DNA of 53,844 bases, taken from NCBI GenBank assembly GCA_943325195.2, contig CALPON020000002.1:1-53844 (forward strand). Reading direction: 5' to 3'. The stretch comes from Sphingobacterium thalpophilum (lineage in GTDB: Bacteria > Bacteroidota > Bacteroidia > B-17B0 > Aurantibacillaceae). Shown here one piece after another: positions 42,931 through 51,107 of the stretch; the stretch's first letter is position 1; every line of letters begins with the position of its first letter. The translations under genes were made by a program, and so were the position numbers. The notes under the pieces were generated by a model. That model searched no databases. It was not told the origin of the DNA and saw only the letters and a list, made by a program, of their open reading frames with translations.

Positions 42931-43092
42931 ATGGGAAAAGGTGACCAAAGGTCTAAACGTGGCAAAATTCATATCGGTACTACGGGTGTTAGCCGCCCAA
43001 AAAAGAAAGCGGTGAAGAAAACCGCAGCTGCTGCTCCAAAAAAGGCCGCTAAAAAAGCACCGGCAAAGAAAGCCGCTAAAAAAGCTGAATAA
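42931..43092 (+). CDS. Small ribosomal protein bTHX with basic C-terminal tail
   Basis: A 53-residue protein. Residues 1-26 (MGKGDQRSKRGKIHIGTTGV, then SRPKKK) match the bTHX family, which fits in the 30S head of Thermus (MGKGDRRTRRGKI form) and is widespread in Bacteroidota. After the core comes a lysine/alanine-rich tail of about 27 residues (TAAAAPKKAAKKAPAKKAAK), histone-H1-like. The upstream in-frame GTG/ATG options overlap the promoter, so the ATG at 42931 is preferred. A hairpin terminator follows 4 nt after the stop. Confidence 0.92.
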   Translation: MGKGDQRSKRGKIHIGTTGVSRPKKKAVKKTAAAAPKKAAKKAPAKKAAKKAE

Positions 43093-43096
43093 TTTG

Positions 43097-43123
43097 AAAG
43101 CTGTCTGAAGAGACAGCTTTTTT
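43097..43123 (+). terminator. Terminator of the bTHX gene
   Basis: AAAGCTGTCT and AGACAGCTTT form a 10-bp stem with loop GAAG, followed by more T. It ends 6 nt before the next gene. Confidence 0.92.
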
Positions 43124-43129
43124 GTTCTC

Positions 43130-43621
43130 ATGACATCACTCGACAAATTTTATAACGATTCTAAATTCCGGGAAAAGGACAACAAGGCGTTTTATAATCG
43201 TCTGAAAGCGCGTCCCCCGAAGAATCTTGACCTGCACTTTCACCAACTGCATGAAGAGGTGTTTGAGAAAACGGATTGTCTCAGTTGCGCGAATTGCTGC
43301 AAAACCACCAGTCCCATCTTTTATGACCGCGATGTAGAAAGGGCTGCTAAAGCCTTAAGAATGAAGCCAGGCGCGTTTACGGAGAAGTACCTGCGTCTGG
43401 ACGAGGACAACGACATGGTGCTTAAAACCGCTCCCTGTCCTTTTTTAGACGGGCAAAATTATTGTTCCATCTACGCCGACCGTCCCGCCGCCTGTCGCGA
43501 ATACCCCCATACGGATCGGAAAAAAATGTACCAGGTATTGGATCTCACCTTCAAAAACACCCTGGTTTGTCCGGCTGTTTTAAAAATTACCGATCGTTTG
43601 CGGAATTTGAAGATTGTTTGA
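43130..43621 (+). CDS. YkgJ family cysteine cluster protein
   Basis: A 163-residue cytoplasmic protein of the YkgJ/UPF0153 family, with a zinc- or iron-chelating cysteine cluster: CLSCANCCK (near residues 50-58), CPFLDGQNYCSIY and RPAACREYP. A later C is in LVCPAVL. The family often sits beside metal or ribosome functions, but the role is not known. It starts just after the bTHX terminator, so either read-through or an own promoter in the bTHX tail drives it. Confidence 0.9.
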   Translation: MTSLDKFYNDSKFREKDNKAFYNRLKARPPKNLDLHFHQLHEEVFEKTDCLSCANCCKTTSPIFYDRDVERAAKALRMKPGAFTEKYLRLDEDNDMVLKTAPCPFLDGQNYCSIYADRPAACREYPHTDRKKMYQVLDLTFKNTLVCPAVLKITDRLRNLKIV

Positions 43622-43748
43622 TTTAGCGGGCCTCGCAACTTGTTTTTCTTCGAAAAATTGAGTAACTCCAGAGTGTCTAAAAGACTATTTCTATAAAGGG
43701 ATGTTACTATCGTGGTTTTAATAGATATTGAACCAGATAGTTAAATTC

Positions 43749-43779
43749 TTTGCAGGAGTGTCAAAACATTTTACATTTG
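43749..43779 (+). promoter_or_regulatory. Promoter of the second glycine-rich T9SS gene
   Basis: TTTG, exactly 19 nt, then TACATTTG: a perfect match to TTTG/TAnnTTTG. The ATG at 43807 lies 27 nt downstream. A further in-frame start at 43750 lies inside the promoter and is excluded. Confidence 0.88.
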
Positions 43780-43806
43780 ATCTACATTAAATCAAGACAA
43801 ATTAAG

Positions 43807-46593
43807 ATGACAAAATCTTTACAGCATTTTTTAGATAAAATCAATCCACTGTTTTTTATACTGATGGTTTTGAGTTTTACTAATGCAAGCGCGCAACAAA
43901 CATATACATTTACTGCTGCCAGTGCAACGGGGAATGTGGGGCCTACACAAGCCCAGGTTAATGCAGCATACCTGGCCACCAACTTAAATGGTTCAGTGCA
44001 GGTAGTGGGTGGTATACAGACGTGGACAGCGCCCTATACGGGGGGATATAGAATTGAAGCAAATGGCGCATCGGGTGGAAGTTCACCTGCCAATGCAGGG
44101 GGCTTAGGCGCACGCATGGTTGGCGATTTTACGTTAACAGCCGGAACAGTTTTACGCATCCTGGTTGGACAGGCAGGAATTTCCGGACTTGCGGTTTTTA
44201 ATAGTGACGCACAACAAGCTGCCGGTACAGGTGGCGGAGGAAGTTATGTTACTACCCTTGCCAATGCACCACTAGTGGTTGCTGGTGGAGGTGGTGGGGC
44301 TTCGCAGTCTGGATCAGGTGGCGGAATCAATGCCATTGGTCAGGGCGCACCAACGTCGAGTAATGGTTTATCAGGCGGTGGAGCGGCTGCTTCGGGTGGC
44401 GTTTCAGGAGGAGGCGGTGTTGCTTTTTACTGGATAGGCTGGCATGGCGGTACTGGCGGCGGCGGCTTTACAGGAAATGGCGTCAACAGTTCCGCTGGAA
44501 ATACGGCTTCTTTTGGTTCGGTCAATGGTCCTGGAATTTCATTTATTAATGGAGGAGCTGGTGGCACTGCCGGCTCAAGTGGACGACCCGGTGGTTTTGG
44601 CGGCGGCGGCGCAGCTGGATTCACAGGCGGCGGCGGTGGTGGCTACTCCGGTGGAGGCGCAGGCACATCCAACAGTGCACCTGGCGGAGGGGGCGGTGGT
44701 TCCTTCAACGTAGGTGCAAATCAAACCAGCACTGCTGCTATAAATAGTGGAGATGGACGTGTCCTGATTACAGAGTTATGTAATATTTCCCTTACCAGTT
44801 CTGGCGCTTCATTGGTTAATCCTTCCATCTGCGCAGGTACATCTGTAACCCTTACTACCAATGCTGCAAGTAATTATACCTGGAGCAATGGCAATACAAC
44901 AGCCACTTCAATTGTTGTTACACCTAGTTCCACAAGCACCTACTCTGTGCTCGGAACCAGTTCACTTAATTGTCAAGCCGCAGCTTTTATTACAGTTACA
45001 GTAAGCGCCGGTTTACCCGTCCTTTCCATTTCAAATCCCAGCAACAATGTTTGTCTCGGCCGCTCTGTAACGCTTACTGCCAGTGGAGCAATTACTTATA
45101 CCTGGACGAGCGGCGTTACGAATGGACAGGCATTTGTACCGAATGTCACCAACGTTTATACGGTGAGCGGACAAAATGGTTGTGGCATCTCGACAGCTAC
45201 TACTGCCATCAGCATTTCACCCTTGCCTGTATCTGTGGTGTCGTCTTCAAGCCTGCTCTGTCAGGGCTATCCGGCAACACTCACTGCAGTATCATCGGTA
45301 AGTGGTTACACGTGGAATCCCGGCACTCTTGTTGGTAATGCTGTGGCAGTCGCTCCTCTGGCCAATACTCTTTATACTGTGACAGCCAGCGATGGAACAT
45401 GCAGTGGGACACAAACCTTGCAGATTACCACAAAAATTACTCCTACCATTTCTATTACACAAACCTTTGTGCCCCTTTGTCTTGGGGACGCGACAACTCT
45501 CAACGCATCGGGAGCCGGCGCAGGTGGAAATTATTCATGGACACCGGGTGGCCTTACAGGACCCTCAATTACTGTTTCTCCTGCGACCTCTACTCTTTAT
45601 ATTGTAAGTGGAACCAACTCTCTAAACTGCACTGCCTCAGCACAAGTGCCGGTGTTGGTTGTTCAGCCATTACCGCTAAATGTCTCGGCCAGCAAAACGC
45701 TTGTCTGTTCAGGCGCAAATGCAACACTCACTGCCAGCGGTTCAACAAGTTATGTGTGGACCGGCGGCCCCGGTGGTCCCACCTACGTTGTGAATCCAAC
45801 AGCCTTAACTGTGTACACGGTTACAGGTTCTAATACCAGCAATACCTGTACCGCTACAAATACAATTGCTATTGCGGTGCTTAGCCCAAGCGTGAATTTC
45901 ACGCCTTCCGCTTCAGCATGTGCCGGACAAGCAGTTACTCTTACTGCTTCAGGTGCTACCAGTTATACATGGAATGGCGCTATTAGTCCAAATGGTGTGT
46001 ATACCTACACCCCTACACAAACAGGTGCAGTGACGCTTATTGCGAATACGACATCCCTCACTACGGTTTGTCTTAGCACGCTCAGCACGATGGTGGCAGT
46101 TAACCCTAATCCAACCATTACCCTGGCCGCTACTAGAACAGTAACTATTTGCAGAGGCACTACAAACACATTAACAGCTGGTGGGGCTCAAACATACTCC
46201 TGGAGCGTGGGAACAGCAACCGGAAATGTGATTAGTGTCACTCCCAGTGTCACTACCTTCTATACTGTTACCGGGATGGATGCTAACGGTTGTGAAGGCA
46301 CACAACAAATCCAGGTAAGAATTTCAGGCTGCACAGGGCTTGATACACAAAATAAAAATTTCGGATTGCAGATTTTTCCAAACCCTAGCAACGGTAAATG
46401 TACAGTAAGATCAGAATCTGAGCTCCAGTTTCAACTGGTCAACCAAGTTGGACAGGTAGTAAGGACAGGGGCGTTGAATGCTGCTAATGAATATCTGGCA
46501 GTGTTTACAGAACTCAGTGCTGGTGTTTATTTTATGGTAGGAGAAAATCTTCAGCATGAAACTGTTTCATATCGTATTGTTATCAGCGAGTGA
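43807..46593 (+). CDS. Glycine-rich surface protein with seven Ig-like repeats and T9SS type A sorting domain (paralogue 2)
   Basis: A 928-residue secreted protein. Signal peptide ends in NASAQQ. A unique stretch of about 75 residues with IQTWTAPYTGGYRIEANGAS leads into a glycine-rich domain (about 100-325; GGGGFTG, GGGGGGYSGGGAGTS, PGGGGGGSFN), ending GDGRVLITELC. Seven Ig-like repeats follow, in the same order and with the same motif variants as in the paralogue near 6-8.6 kb: SICAGTS, NVCLGRS, LLCQGYP, PLCLGDA, LVCSGAN, SACAGQA, TICRGTT. The C-terminus (LQIFPNPSNGKC, ending LSAGVYFMVG) is a T9SS type A signal. The pairwise repeat match shows duplication of the whole gene. Likely adhesin or matrix protein (inference). 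Confidence 0.9.
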   Translation: MTKSLQHFLDKINPLFFILMVLSFTNASAQQTYTFTAASATGNVGPTQAQVNAAYLATNLNGSVQVVGGIQTWTAPYTGGYRIEANGASGGSSPANAGGLGARMVGDFTLTAGTVLRILVGQAGISGLAVFNSDAQQAAGTGGGGSYVTTLANAPLVVAGGGGGASQSGSGGGINAIGQGAPTSSNGLSGGGAAASGGVSGGGGVAFYWIGWHGGTGGGGFTGNGVNSSAGNTASFGSVNGPGISFINGGAGGTAGSSGRPGGFGGGGAAGFTGGGGGGYSGGGAGTSNSAPGGGGGGSFNVGANQTSTAAINSGDGRVLITELCNISLTSSGASLVNPSICAGTSVTLTTNAASNYTWSNGNTTATSIVVTPSSTSTYSVLGTSSLNCQAAAFITVTVSAGLPVLSISNPSNNVCLGRSVTLTASGAITYTWTSGVTNGQAFVPNVTNVYTVSGQNGCGISTATTAISISPLPVSVVSSSSLLCQGYPATLTAVSSVSGYTWNPGTLVGNAVAVAPLANTLYTVTASDGTCSGTQTLQITTKITPTISITQTFVPLCLGDATTLNASGAGAGGNYSWTPGGLTGPSITVSPATSTLYIVSGTNSLNCTASAQVPVLVVQPLPLNVSASKTLVCSGANATLTASGSTSYVWTGGPGGPTYVVNPTALTVYTVTGSNTSNTCTATNTIAIAVLSPSVNFTPSASACAGQAVTLTASGATSYTWNGAISPNGVYTYTPTQTGAVTLIANTTSLTTVCLSTLSTMVAVNPNPTITLAATRTVTICRGTTNTLTAGGAQTYSWSVGTATGNVISVTPSVTTFYTVTGMDANGCEGTQQIQVRISGCTGLDTQNKNFGLQIFPNPSNGKCTVRSESELQFQLVNQVGQVVRTGALNAANEYLAVFTELSAGVYFMVGENLQHETVSYRIVISE

Positions 46594-46602
46594 TAAGCCA
46601 TA

Positions 46603-46634
46603 AAGAGATTTCTTGAACGGATCTCTCTTTATTA
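46603..46634 (+). terminator. Terminator of the second T9SS gene
   Basis: AAAGAGAT pairs imperfectly with ATCTCTCTTT across a 14-nt loop, with T-rich sequence following. It lies 10 nt after the stop codon. Confidence 0.6.
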
Positions 46635-46889
46635 CTTCTCCTAATTAGTTGAGTAATAAATAGGGTCTGCTGATGAAGCCACACCTGCAACAAATGTATA
46701 AAGCGAAGCTGTATACTATTACTGCTAGTCTGGGGCCGACGAAACAGATGTCCTGGGGGGACTAGCCACAGATTTTGTATGTTTTGAAATTTTCGTTCAG
46801 AATTGGGCTGTTTTTATAGGTGCATCCGTCTTTCTTCGCGGATCGGCACTATCACTTAGGAGGCGCTCCTCAGCACAGCTCGTTTTCCG

Positions 46890-46920
46890 TTTGTTGATGA
46901 ACGAAGCTAAATTATATTTG
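46890..46920 (+). promoter_or_regulatory. Orphan promoter, no gene downstream
   Basis: TTTG, exactly 19 nt, then TATATTTG, a perfect match to the Bacteroidota promoter. The predicted transcript starts near 46927 and runs towards the 3' end of ribE on the opposite strand. No open frame follows. It may drive a small RNA or an antisense transcript. Confidence 0.5.
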
Positions 46921-46997
46921 CGACTGTAAATCTACACGCTGTATTAAAAAAGGGGAGGTTATACCCTGAGTCTATTGAAGGGACAGAAGCGTAAATA

Positions 46998-47013
46998 TTC
47001 AATTTAAATTGAA
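46998..47013. terminator. Palindrome at the ribE 3' end, possible weak terminator
   Basis: TTCAATTTAAATTGAA is a 16-nt perfect palindrome, 24 nt after the ribE stop on the minus strand, followed by TATTTA. All but two pairs are A-T, so it would be a weak terminator. Confidence 0.35.
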
Positions 47014-47037
47014 CCTTCGAAACCCGTGCAATAACTT

Positions 47038-47625
47038 TTATTTCCGGCTCATCAATCTCGCCACATACTTCCCTACAATATCAAATTCTAAATTCACACG
47101 GGTGCCCGGTTGAATGTATTGAAAGGTAGTATGTTCGTAAGTGTAAGGGATAATGTGAACGGAGAAACCAGATGCGCTGGAGGCCACAACCGTCAGACTC
47201 ACCCCATTGATGGTGATGCTTCCTTTTTCTACGGTCACAAAAGATTTTACTTCCGGATGGTTAAATTCAAAGACCCAACTGCCATCTAAATCTTTAACCG
47301 ATGTGCATTCGCCGGTCGTATCCACATGACCTTGCACAATGTGTCCGTCAAAGCGGCCGTTCGCAGACATACAGCGTTCCAGATTTACTTTGTCGCCAAT
47401 GTGTAGGTCGCCGAGATTTGTTTTCTGCAGTGTTTCATCAATGGCCGTGACAGTATAGGTATTGCCTGAAATTTTTACAACGGTCAGACAAACGCCCTGA
47501 TGTGCCAGACTTTGATCTATTTTTAATTCACCTGTGAGTGTGCTGCTGAATGTAAAATGCACATTGCTGCCTTCGCGCGCAGTCTTCTCAAGGGTTCCGA
47601 GTGTTTCAATAATTCCTGTGAACAT
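47038..47625 (-). CDS. ribE: Riboflavin synthase alpha subunit
   Basis: A 195-residue enzyme that forms riboflavin from two molecules of 6,7-dimethyl-8-ribityllumazine. It consists of two similar lumazine-binding barrels, the first from MFTGIIETLGTL with SLAHQGVCLTV, the second from GHIVQGHVDTTGEC with SITINGVSLTVV. The cysteine of VCLTV and the internal repeat are diagnostic. No FMN riboswitch is seen upstream. It is the last gene of the operon from acpP, 1 nt after the TlpA-like gene. Confidence 0.97.
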   Translation of the reverse strand: MFTGIIETLGTLEKTAREGSNVHFTFSSTLTGELKIDQSLAHQGVCLTVVKISGNTYTVTAIDETLQKTNLGDLHIGDKVNLERCMSANGRFDGHIVQGHVDTTGECTSVKDLDGSWVFEFNHPEVKSFVTVEKGSITINGVSLTVVASSASGFSVHIIPYTYEHTTFQYIQPGTRVNLEFDIVGKYVARLMSRK

Positions 47626-47626
47626 A

Positions 47627-48862
47627 TTATTCCTGCAGCAAGTGTTTAATTAAATTTTCTGTCCGTTGTTTGTACACTTCGTAATCAGCTCCGGTGGCCG
47701 GTCCGCTGAACCCGGTGTGGATTTTTACGGCTTGATGCTGACGGTTTAAAAACAAAGTGGTGGGAAAAGCAGTAATGCCACTGAGTCGCGGTAGCAGCTC
47801 TCCTGCTTTATCTTTGCCACTTACCAGAGGTAACAAAATGGCATAGGAGATGTTTAACTTTTCTTTGAGTCGTGTGACCTGTTGTTGTACTTTTTGAGGA
47901 TCACTTGTTTTTTCAAAAGCTAGCGCAATAATCTCTAGGCCCTGAGAATTATACTGCTTATAGATTTCTGAAAAAAAACGACTTTCATCCATGCAGTTCG
48001 GACACCAACTCCCCATGAGTTGAACAATGACAGGTTTGTTGAGGTAACGCGCATCGCTTAAGGAGACCGTGTTTCCATCCAATGCTTTCATGCTGACCTC
48101 AAAGGGGAGGTCAGGATTACGAATGCTGGTGATCTGCTCGGCATCGCGCAGTGAAAAATTATCGTTGCGTATGGCGACCCAATCTTCTTTCCAGTGCGTG
48201 CCGGAAAAAAACTGTCCCTGTAATTTATTTTCTGTCACCTGTGCAATGAATAAAAAAGCATGACTGCCATCAAATGCCGAAAGATAAAGATGGGCATCCT
48301 TTATCATTCCTTCCAGGTAGCGGTAGTCACCGGTCTCCGTCAAAAATGTGCCCGTCACCTGATCGGTTCCTTCTACCTGATGGAAAAGTCCCAAAGCTTT
48401 TGAAGTAGTTGAAGTGCCGGGTGAAAATTCAGTCTCCCATTTTCCAAGGAGTACATTTTTCATGAGGCCTTGCGAAGGCGAAAAACGATGACTCTCTCCG
48501 TACACCGATGTAAAGGCGATTCGCTGCGCTGTGGTCCGGTAGTGATTAATCCAAAAGCCTTCCAGACCATTTTCCGTTTGTTTGCAATGGAACTCGGTGT
48601 CAAAAACGGGCAGCTGAATGATGAGCGAGTCACCCTGTAGTGAAATCTCATCCACCCGAATGCGTTCATCCGCATTGTGAATAATCATCACCGGTTTTTT
48701 GTGCTCATACTTCCATTCGTAGTTAAAAGGAAGTTCAATTCCCTCTGCACTATTGAGTCTCAGGACAGCGCGATAGATGCCTGCTTTTAGTTTTTTTGCT
48801 TCCATGGTCAAGGTGCCACAACTACAAATAACCGCTAATATGAGAGCAATGGTGTTCCGCAC
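47627..48862 (-). CDS. TlpA-like thioredoxin-fold envelope protein
   Basis: A 411-residue protein. The N-terminal hydrophobic stretch (IALILAVICSC) suggests a lipoprotein or signal anchor, with C15 a possible lipid site. A middle beta-rich domain of about 240 residues has no clear family. The C-terminal domain is a TlpA/AhpC-type thioredoxin fold with WCPNC (C287 and C290) and a cis-proline in ITAFPTTLFL. Likely reduces disulfides or peroxides in the periplasm. GTG at 48862 was chosen because it leaves the same 1-nt gap seen at neighbouring junctions; a GTG 33 nt upstream would overlap the agmatinase gene but gives a better charged n-region. Confidence 0.85.
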   Translation of the reverse strand: MRNTIALILAVICSCGTLTMEAKKLKAGIYRAVLRLNSAEGIELPFNYEWKYEHKKPVMIIHNADERIRVDEISLQGDSLIIQLPVFDTEFHCKQTENGLEGFWINHYRTTAQRIAFTSVYGESHRFSPSQGLMKNVLLGKWETEFSPGTSTTSKALGLFHQVEGTDQVTGTFLTETGDYRYLEGMIKDAHLYLSAFDGSHAFLFIAQVTENKLQGQFFSGTHWKEDWVAIRNDNFSLRDAEQITSIRNPDLPFEVSMKALDGNTVSLSDARYLNKPVIVQLMGSWCPNCMDESRFFSEIYKQYNSQGLEIIALAFEKTSDPQKVQQQVTRLKEKLNISYAILLPLVSGKDKAGELLPRLSGITAFPTTLFLNRQHQAVKIHTGFSGPATGADYEVYKQRTENLIKHLLQE

Positions 48863-48863
48863 T

Positions 48864-49937
48864 TTATTTCGTAAATGGATTTTCAGCAGACACACTCAAC
48901 GCTGCCATGTTGGTGATGCGGTAGAGCAGACGGGCAGCGACATTTGCATCCCAATCGTTGCCATCGGCAGCAGGACTCACTTCGTTTAGATCGAAGGCAA
49001 TGATTTGGCGACCACTTCTTACAATTTTTTCTAAAAGAAAAAGGACCTGTTCTGTCTCAAAGCCACCAGCCACCGGTGTTCCGGTATTCGGACACAATTT
49101 CGGATCCAGTCCATCAATATCAAAACTCAAATAGATGATCTGTGGTAACTCACGCACAATGCGATTGCAAATGCGATCCCAGCTATCACCGGCATACATT
49201 TGATATTTGATGTCGCGATCAAAGAAGGTTTTCACACGGCTAGTAGAAGATTGAATGAGATTTAATTCTTCCTCGCAATAATCGCGAATGCCGACCTGTA
49301 CTAATTTTTCTACCTGAGGAATTTGAAGCGCATTGTACATGATGGAGGCATGCGAAAATTCGAAGCCTTCGTAGGCTTTGCGCAGATCAGCATGCGCATC
49401 AATTTGTAAGATGGCGAATGAACCGTGTTTTTCTGCGATGGCTTGCATCATGCCAAGTGGCGTAGAGTGATCGCCACCAACCAATCCAACATATTTACCT
49501 GCATTCCATTCATTCAACACTTGTTGTTTGACCCATGCATTCAGCGCCATGCATTCAGCAGTGATGACGGCAGAAGTCGCTTGCATGTCGGCCTCCTTTT
49601 CACTCTTACCATTCGCCAATTGTTCAATGTACGTTTCAGCTTGTTGACGAAGGCCATTGCTTTTTTCCACCACAGAAGCATCCAAGGTTTTCATGGCAAT
49701 GCCTTTTTTCCAGGCATCTTTTACAAAGGGATCATAAAGATCTACCTGGTAACTCGCTTCCAGAATAGCGGCGGGGCCTTCAGCCGTTCCGCCACCATAA
49801 CTCACAGTGACTTCCCAGGGAATAGGAATTAATACCGTTTCACATTCTTCTTCCGAAAAAGGAAGTCCGAACATACCATCATTTAATTGGCCAATCCCAT
49901 TTGGATCAAAGGCATTTATCTTTTCTTGTTTTGTCAT
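48864..49937 (-). CDS. Agmatinase/arginase family ureohydrolase
   Basis: A 357-residue dinuclear-manganese enzyme that splits a guanidino group to urea. Metal ligands are in VGGDHSTPLG (H), QIDAHADLRKAY (D, H, D) and LSFDIDGLDPKLCPNTGTPV (D, D), with the substrate-side glutamate in FDLNEVSPAADG. The family name in Bacteroidota is agmatinase family protein; arginase, agmatinase or formimidoylglutamase cannot be separated by sight. No arginine decarboxylase gene is near. Only 1 nt separates it from pdxH and the TlpA-like gene. Confidence 0.93.
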   Translation of the reverse strand: MTKQEKINAFDPNGIGQLNDGMFGLPFSEEECETVLIPIPWEVTVSYGGGTAEGPAAILEASYQVDLYDPFVKDAWKKGIAMKTLDASVVEKSNGLRQQAETYIEQLANGKSEKEADMQATSAVITAECMALNAWVKQQVLNEWNAGKYVGLVGGDHSTPLGMMQAIAEKHGSFAILQIDAHADLRKAYEGFEFSHASIMYNALQIPQVEKLVQVGIRDYCEEELNLIQSSTSRVKTFFDRDIKYQMYAGDSWDRICNRIVRELPQIIYLSFDIDGLDPKLCPNTGTPVAGGFETEQVLFLLEKIVRSGRQIIAFDLNEVSPAADGNDWDANVAARLLYRITNMAALSVSAENPFTK

Positions 49938-49938
49938 T

Positions 49939-50589
49939 TCAGGGACTCAAGCGGTTAATATTCCAGGAATTATTTTCTAATGTGTACGCGAAACGGTCAT
50001 GTAGGCGGCTGTGGCGGCCCTGCCAGAATTCAAAGCGGGTTGCTTTCACGCAATAGCCACCCCAGAAGTCAGGTTTCACAATCGTTTCGGGGGACATGGA
50101 GTTTTTTAATTCTACTATTTTGTCCTCTAGTTCTTTTCTATTAGTTAGCACGCTGCTCTGCGCGCTCGCCCATGCGCCAATTTTTGAGTCGTATGGTCTT
50201 CCATTAAAATAAGCGATACTCTGTGCTTCAGAGACTTTTTCTACTAGCCCTTCGATACGGACCTGGCGCTCCAATTCTTTCCAAAAAAAATTGAGTGCGA
50301 CACGCGGATTAAAGGCGATGTCCGCTGCTTTATCCGATTGGTAGTTGGTATAGAAGCAAAAGCCGGAGGCGTTGAATTCACGGAGGTAAACGATTCGGGA
50401 AGTAGGCTGGCCCGTCTCAGAAATGGTGGCTAGGTTCATGGCCTGTACCTCGCTCAGTTGTGCTTCTACCGCTTGTGCCAGCCATTTCTCAAACTGTTGA
50501 TGAGGGTCAGGCAGAAGATCCCTTTCATCCAGCTTGCCATGGCTAAAATCTTCCCGCAGGAGGCGGATGTGCGCGCTAAGTTCTTCCAT
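49939..50589 (-). CDS. pdxH: Pyridoxamine 5'-phosphate oxidase
   Basis: A 216-residue FMN enzyme that oxidises pyridoxamine or pyridoxine 5'-phosphate to pyridoxal 5'-phosphate. Features: AMNLATISETGQPTSRIVYL, FCFYTNYQSDKAADIAFNPR, RQVRIEGLVEKVS and the C-terminal signature FWQGRHSRLHDRFAYT with NINRLSP. It is inside the acpP operon, 35 nt after the IPExxxVDY gene. Confidence 0.97.
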   Translation of the reverse strand: MEELSAHIRLLREDFSHGKLDERDLLPDPHQQFEKWLAQAVEAQLSEVQAMNLATISETGQPTSRIVYLREFNASGFCFYTNYQSDKAADIAFNPRVALNFFWKELERQVRIEGLVEKVSEAQSIAYFNGRPYDSKIGAWASAQSSVLTNRKELEDKIVELKNSMSPETIVKPDFWGGYCVKATRFEFWQGRHSRLHDRFAYTLENNSWNINRLSP

Positions 50590-50624
50590 GGCACAAAGAT
50601 ATTCAGAAAAAGCGGAGAACCCCC

Positions 50625-51107
50625 CTAAAAAATCAGATTACGGCGGCTTGGTAAATCCCGGGGACTTAATGGACTAATCTGGCTGAGTTCCGGACACTTT
50701 CGGAGTAGCTCAGAGATTAAGAGGACGCTGTGTTGCAATTCCTCTCCCCTCAGGAGGAGAAGATAATCGGTCCTTGGCAGTTCTTTTATCAGGCGGGTCC
50801 GTTCCTCCACTTCTACTTCCGAGAAGAGGTCTCTGCCGGCTGTCATTTCATGCGGGGGTTCAAAATTACTGAGGTTGGGAATAAAGTTGTATTCCAGTCC
50901 CAATTGTTCATCCAAAAACTGGTACAATGAGAATTGAAAGATTTTATTTTCTTTTAGTGTGAGGGGAATATAGTCGGAGAGAACCAGCTGAATGCTGAGC
51001 GCTCTATCGAGCAAGGCTGCAGTGGTATATTGCTCTTCCGAACAAGAGATGCCGATAAGGGCAAAATCAAGTTCATCATCGTTGTTGCTCAGCGTGTACT
51101 TCGCCAT
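50625..51107 (-). CDS. IPExxxVDY family protein
   Basis: A 160-residue cytoplasmic protein of the Bacteroidota IPExxxVDY family. It has YTLSNNDDELDFALIGISCS at the start, acidic and aromatic segments (YQFLDEQLGLEYNFIPN) and the family-defining segment near the end. In this protein the motif is changed to LPRTDYLLLL, so the name-giving IPE and VDY residues are not all kept. Function unknown. The position directly after rnc (32-nt overlap) is the usual one in the phylum. Confidence 0.82.
   Translation of the reverse strand: MAKYTLSNNDDELDFALIGISCSEEQYTTAALLDRALSIQLVLSDYIPLTLKENKIFQFSLYQFLDEQLGLEYNFIPNLSNFEPPHEMTAGRDLFSEVEVEERTRLIKELPRTDYLLLLRGEELQHSVLLISELLRKCPELSQISPLSPRDLPSRRNLIF

Larger units (their letters stand above)
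46594..47037. other. Intergenic region between the T9SS gene and ribE
   Basis: A 444-nt gap. It holds a terminator for the T9SS gene, a perfect orphan promoter pointing right (46890-46920), and a 16-nt palindrome near the ribE end. I found no gene: no reading frame of useful length and no tRNA. Confidence 0.7.

Noticed and set aside
44270-44710. Second set of GGC/GGA tracts as a possible DNA repeat array
   Set aside because: Same explanation: codons for the glycine-rich domain of the paralogue.
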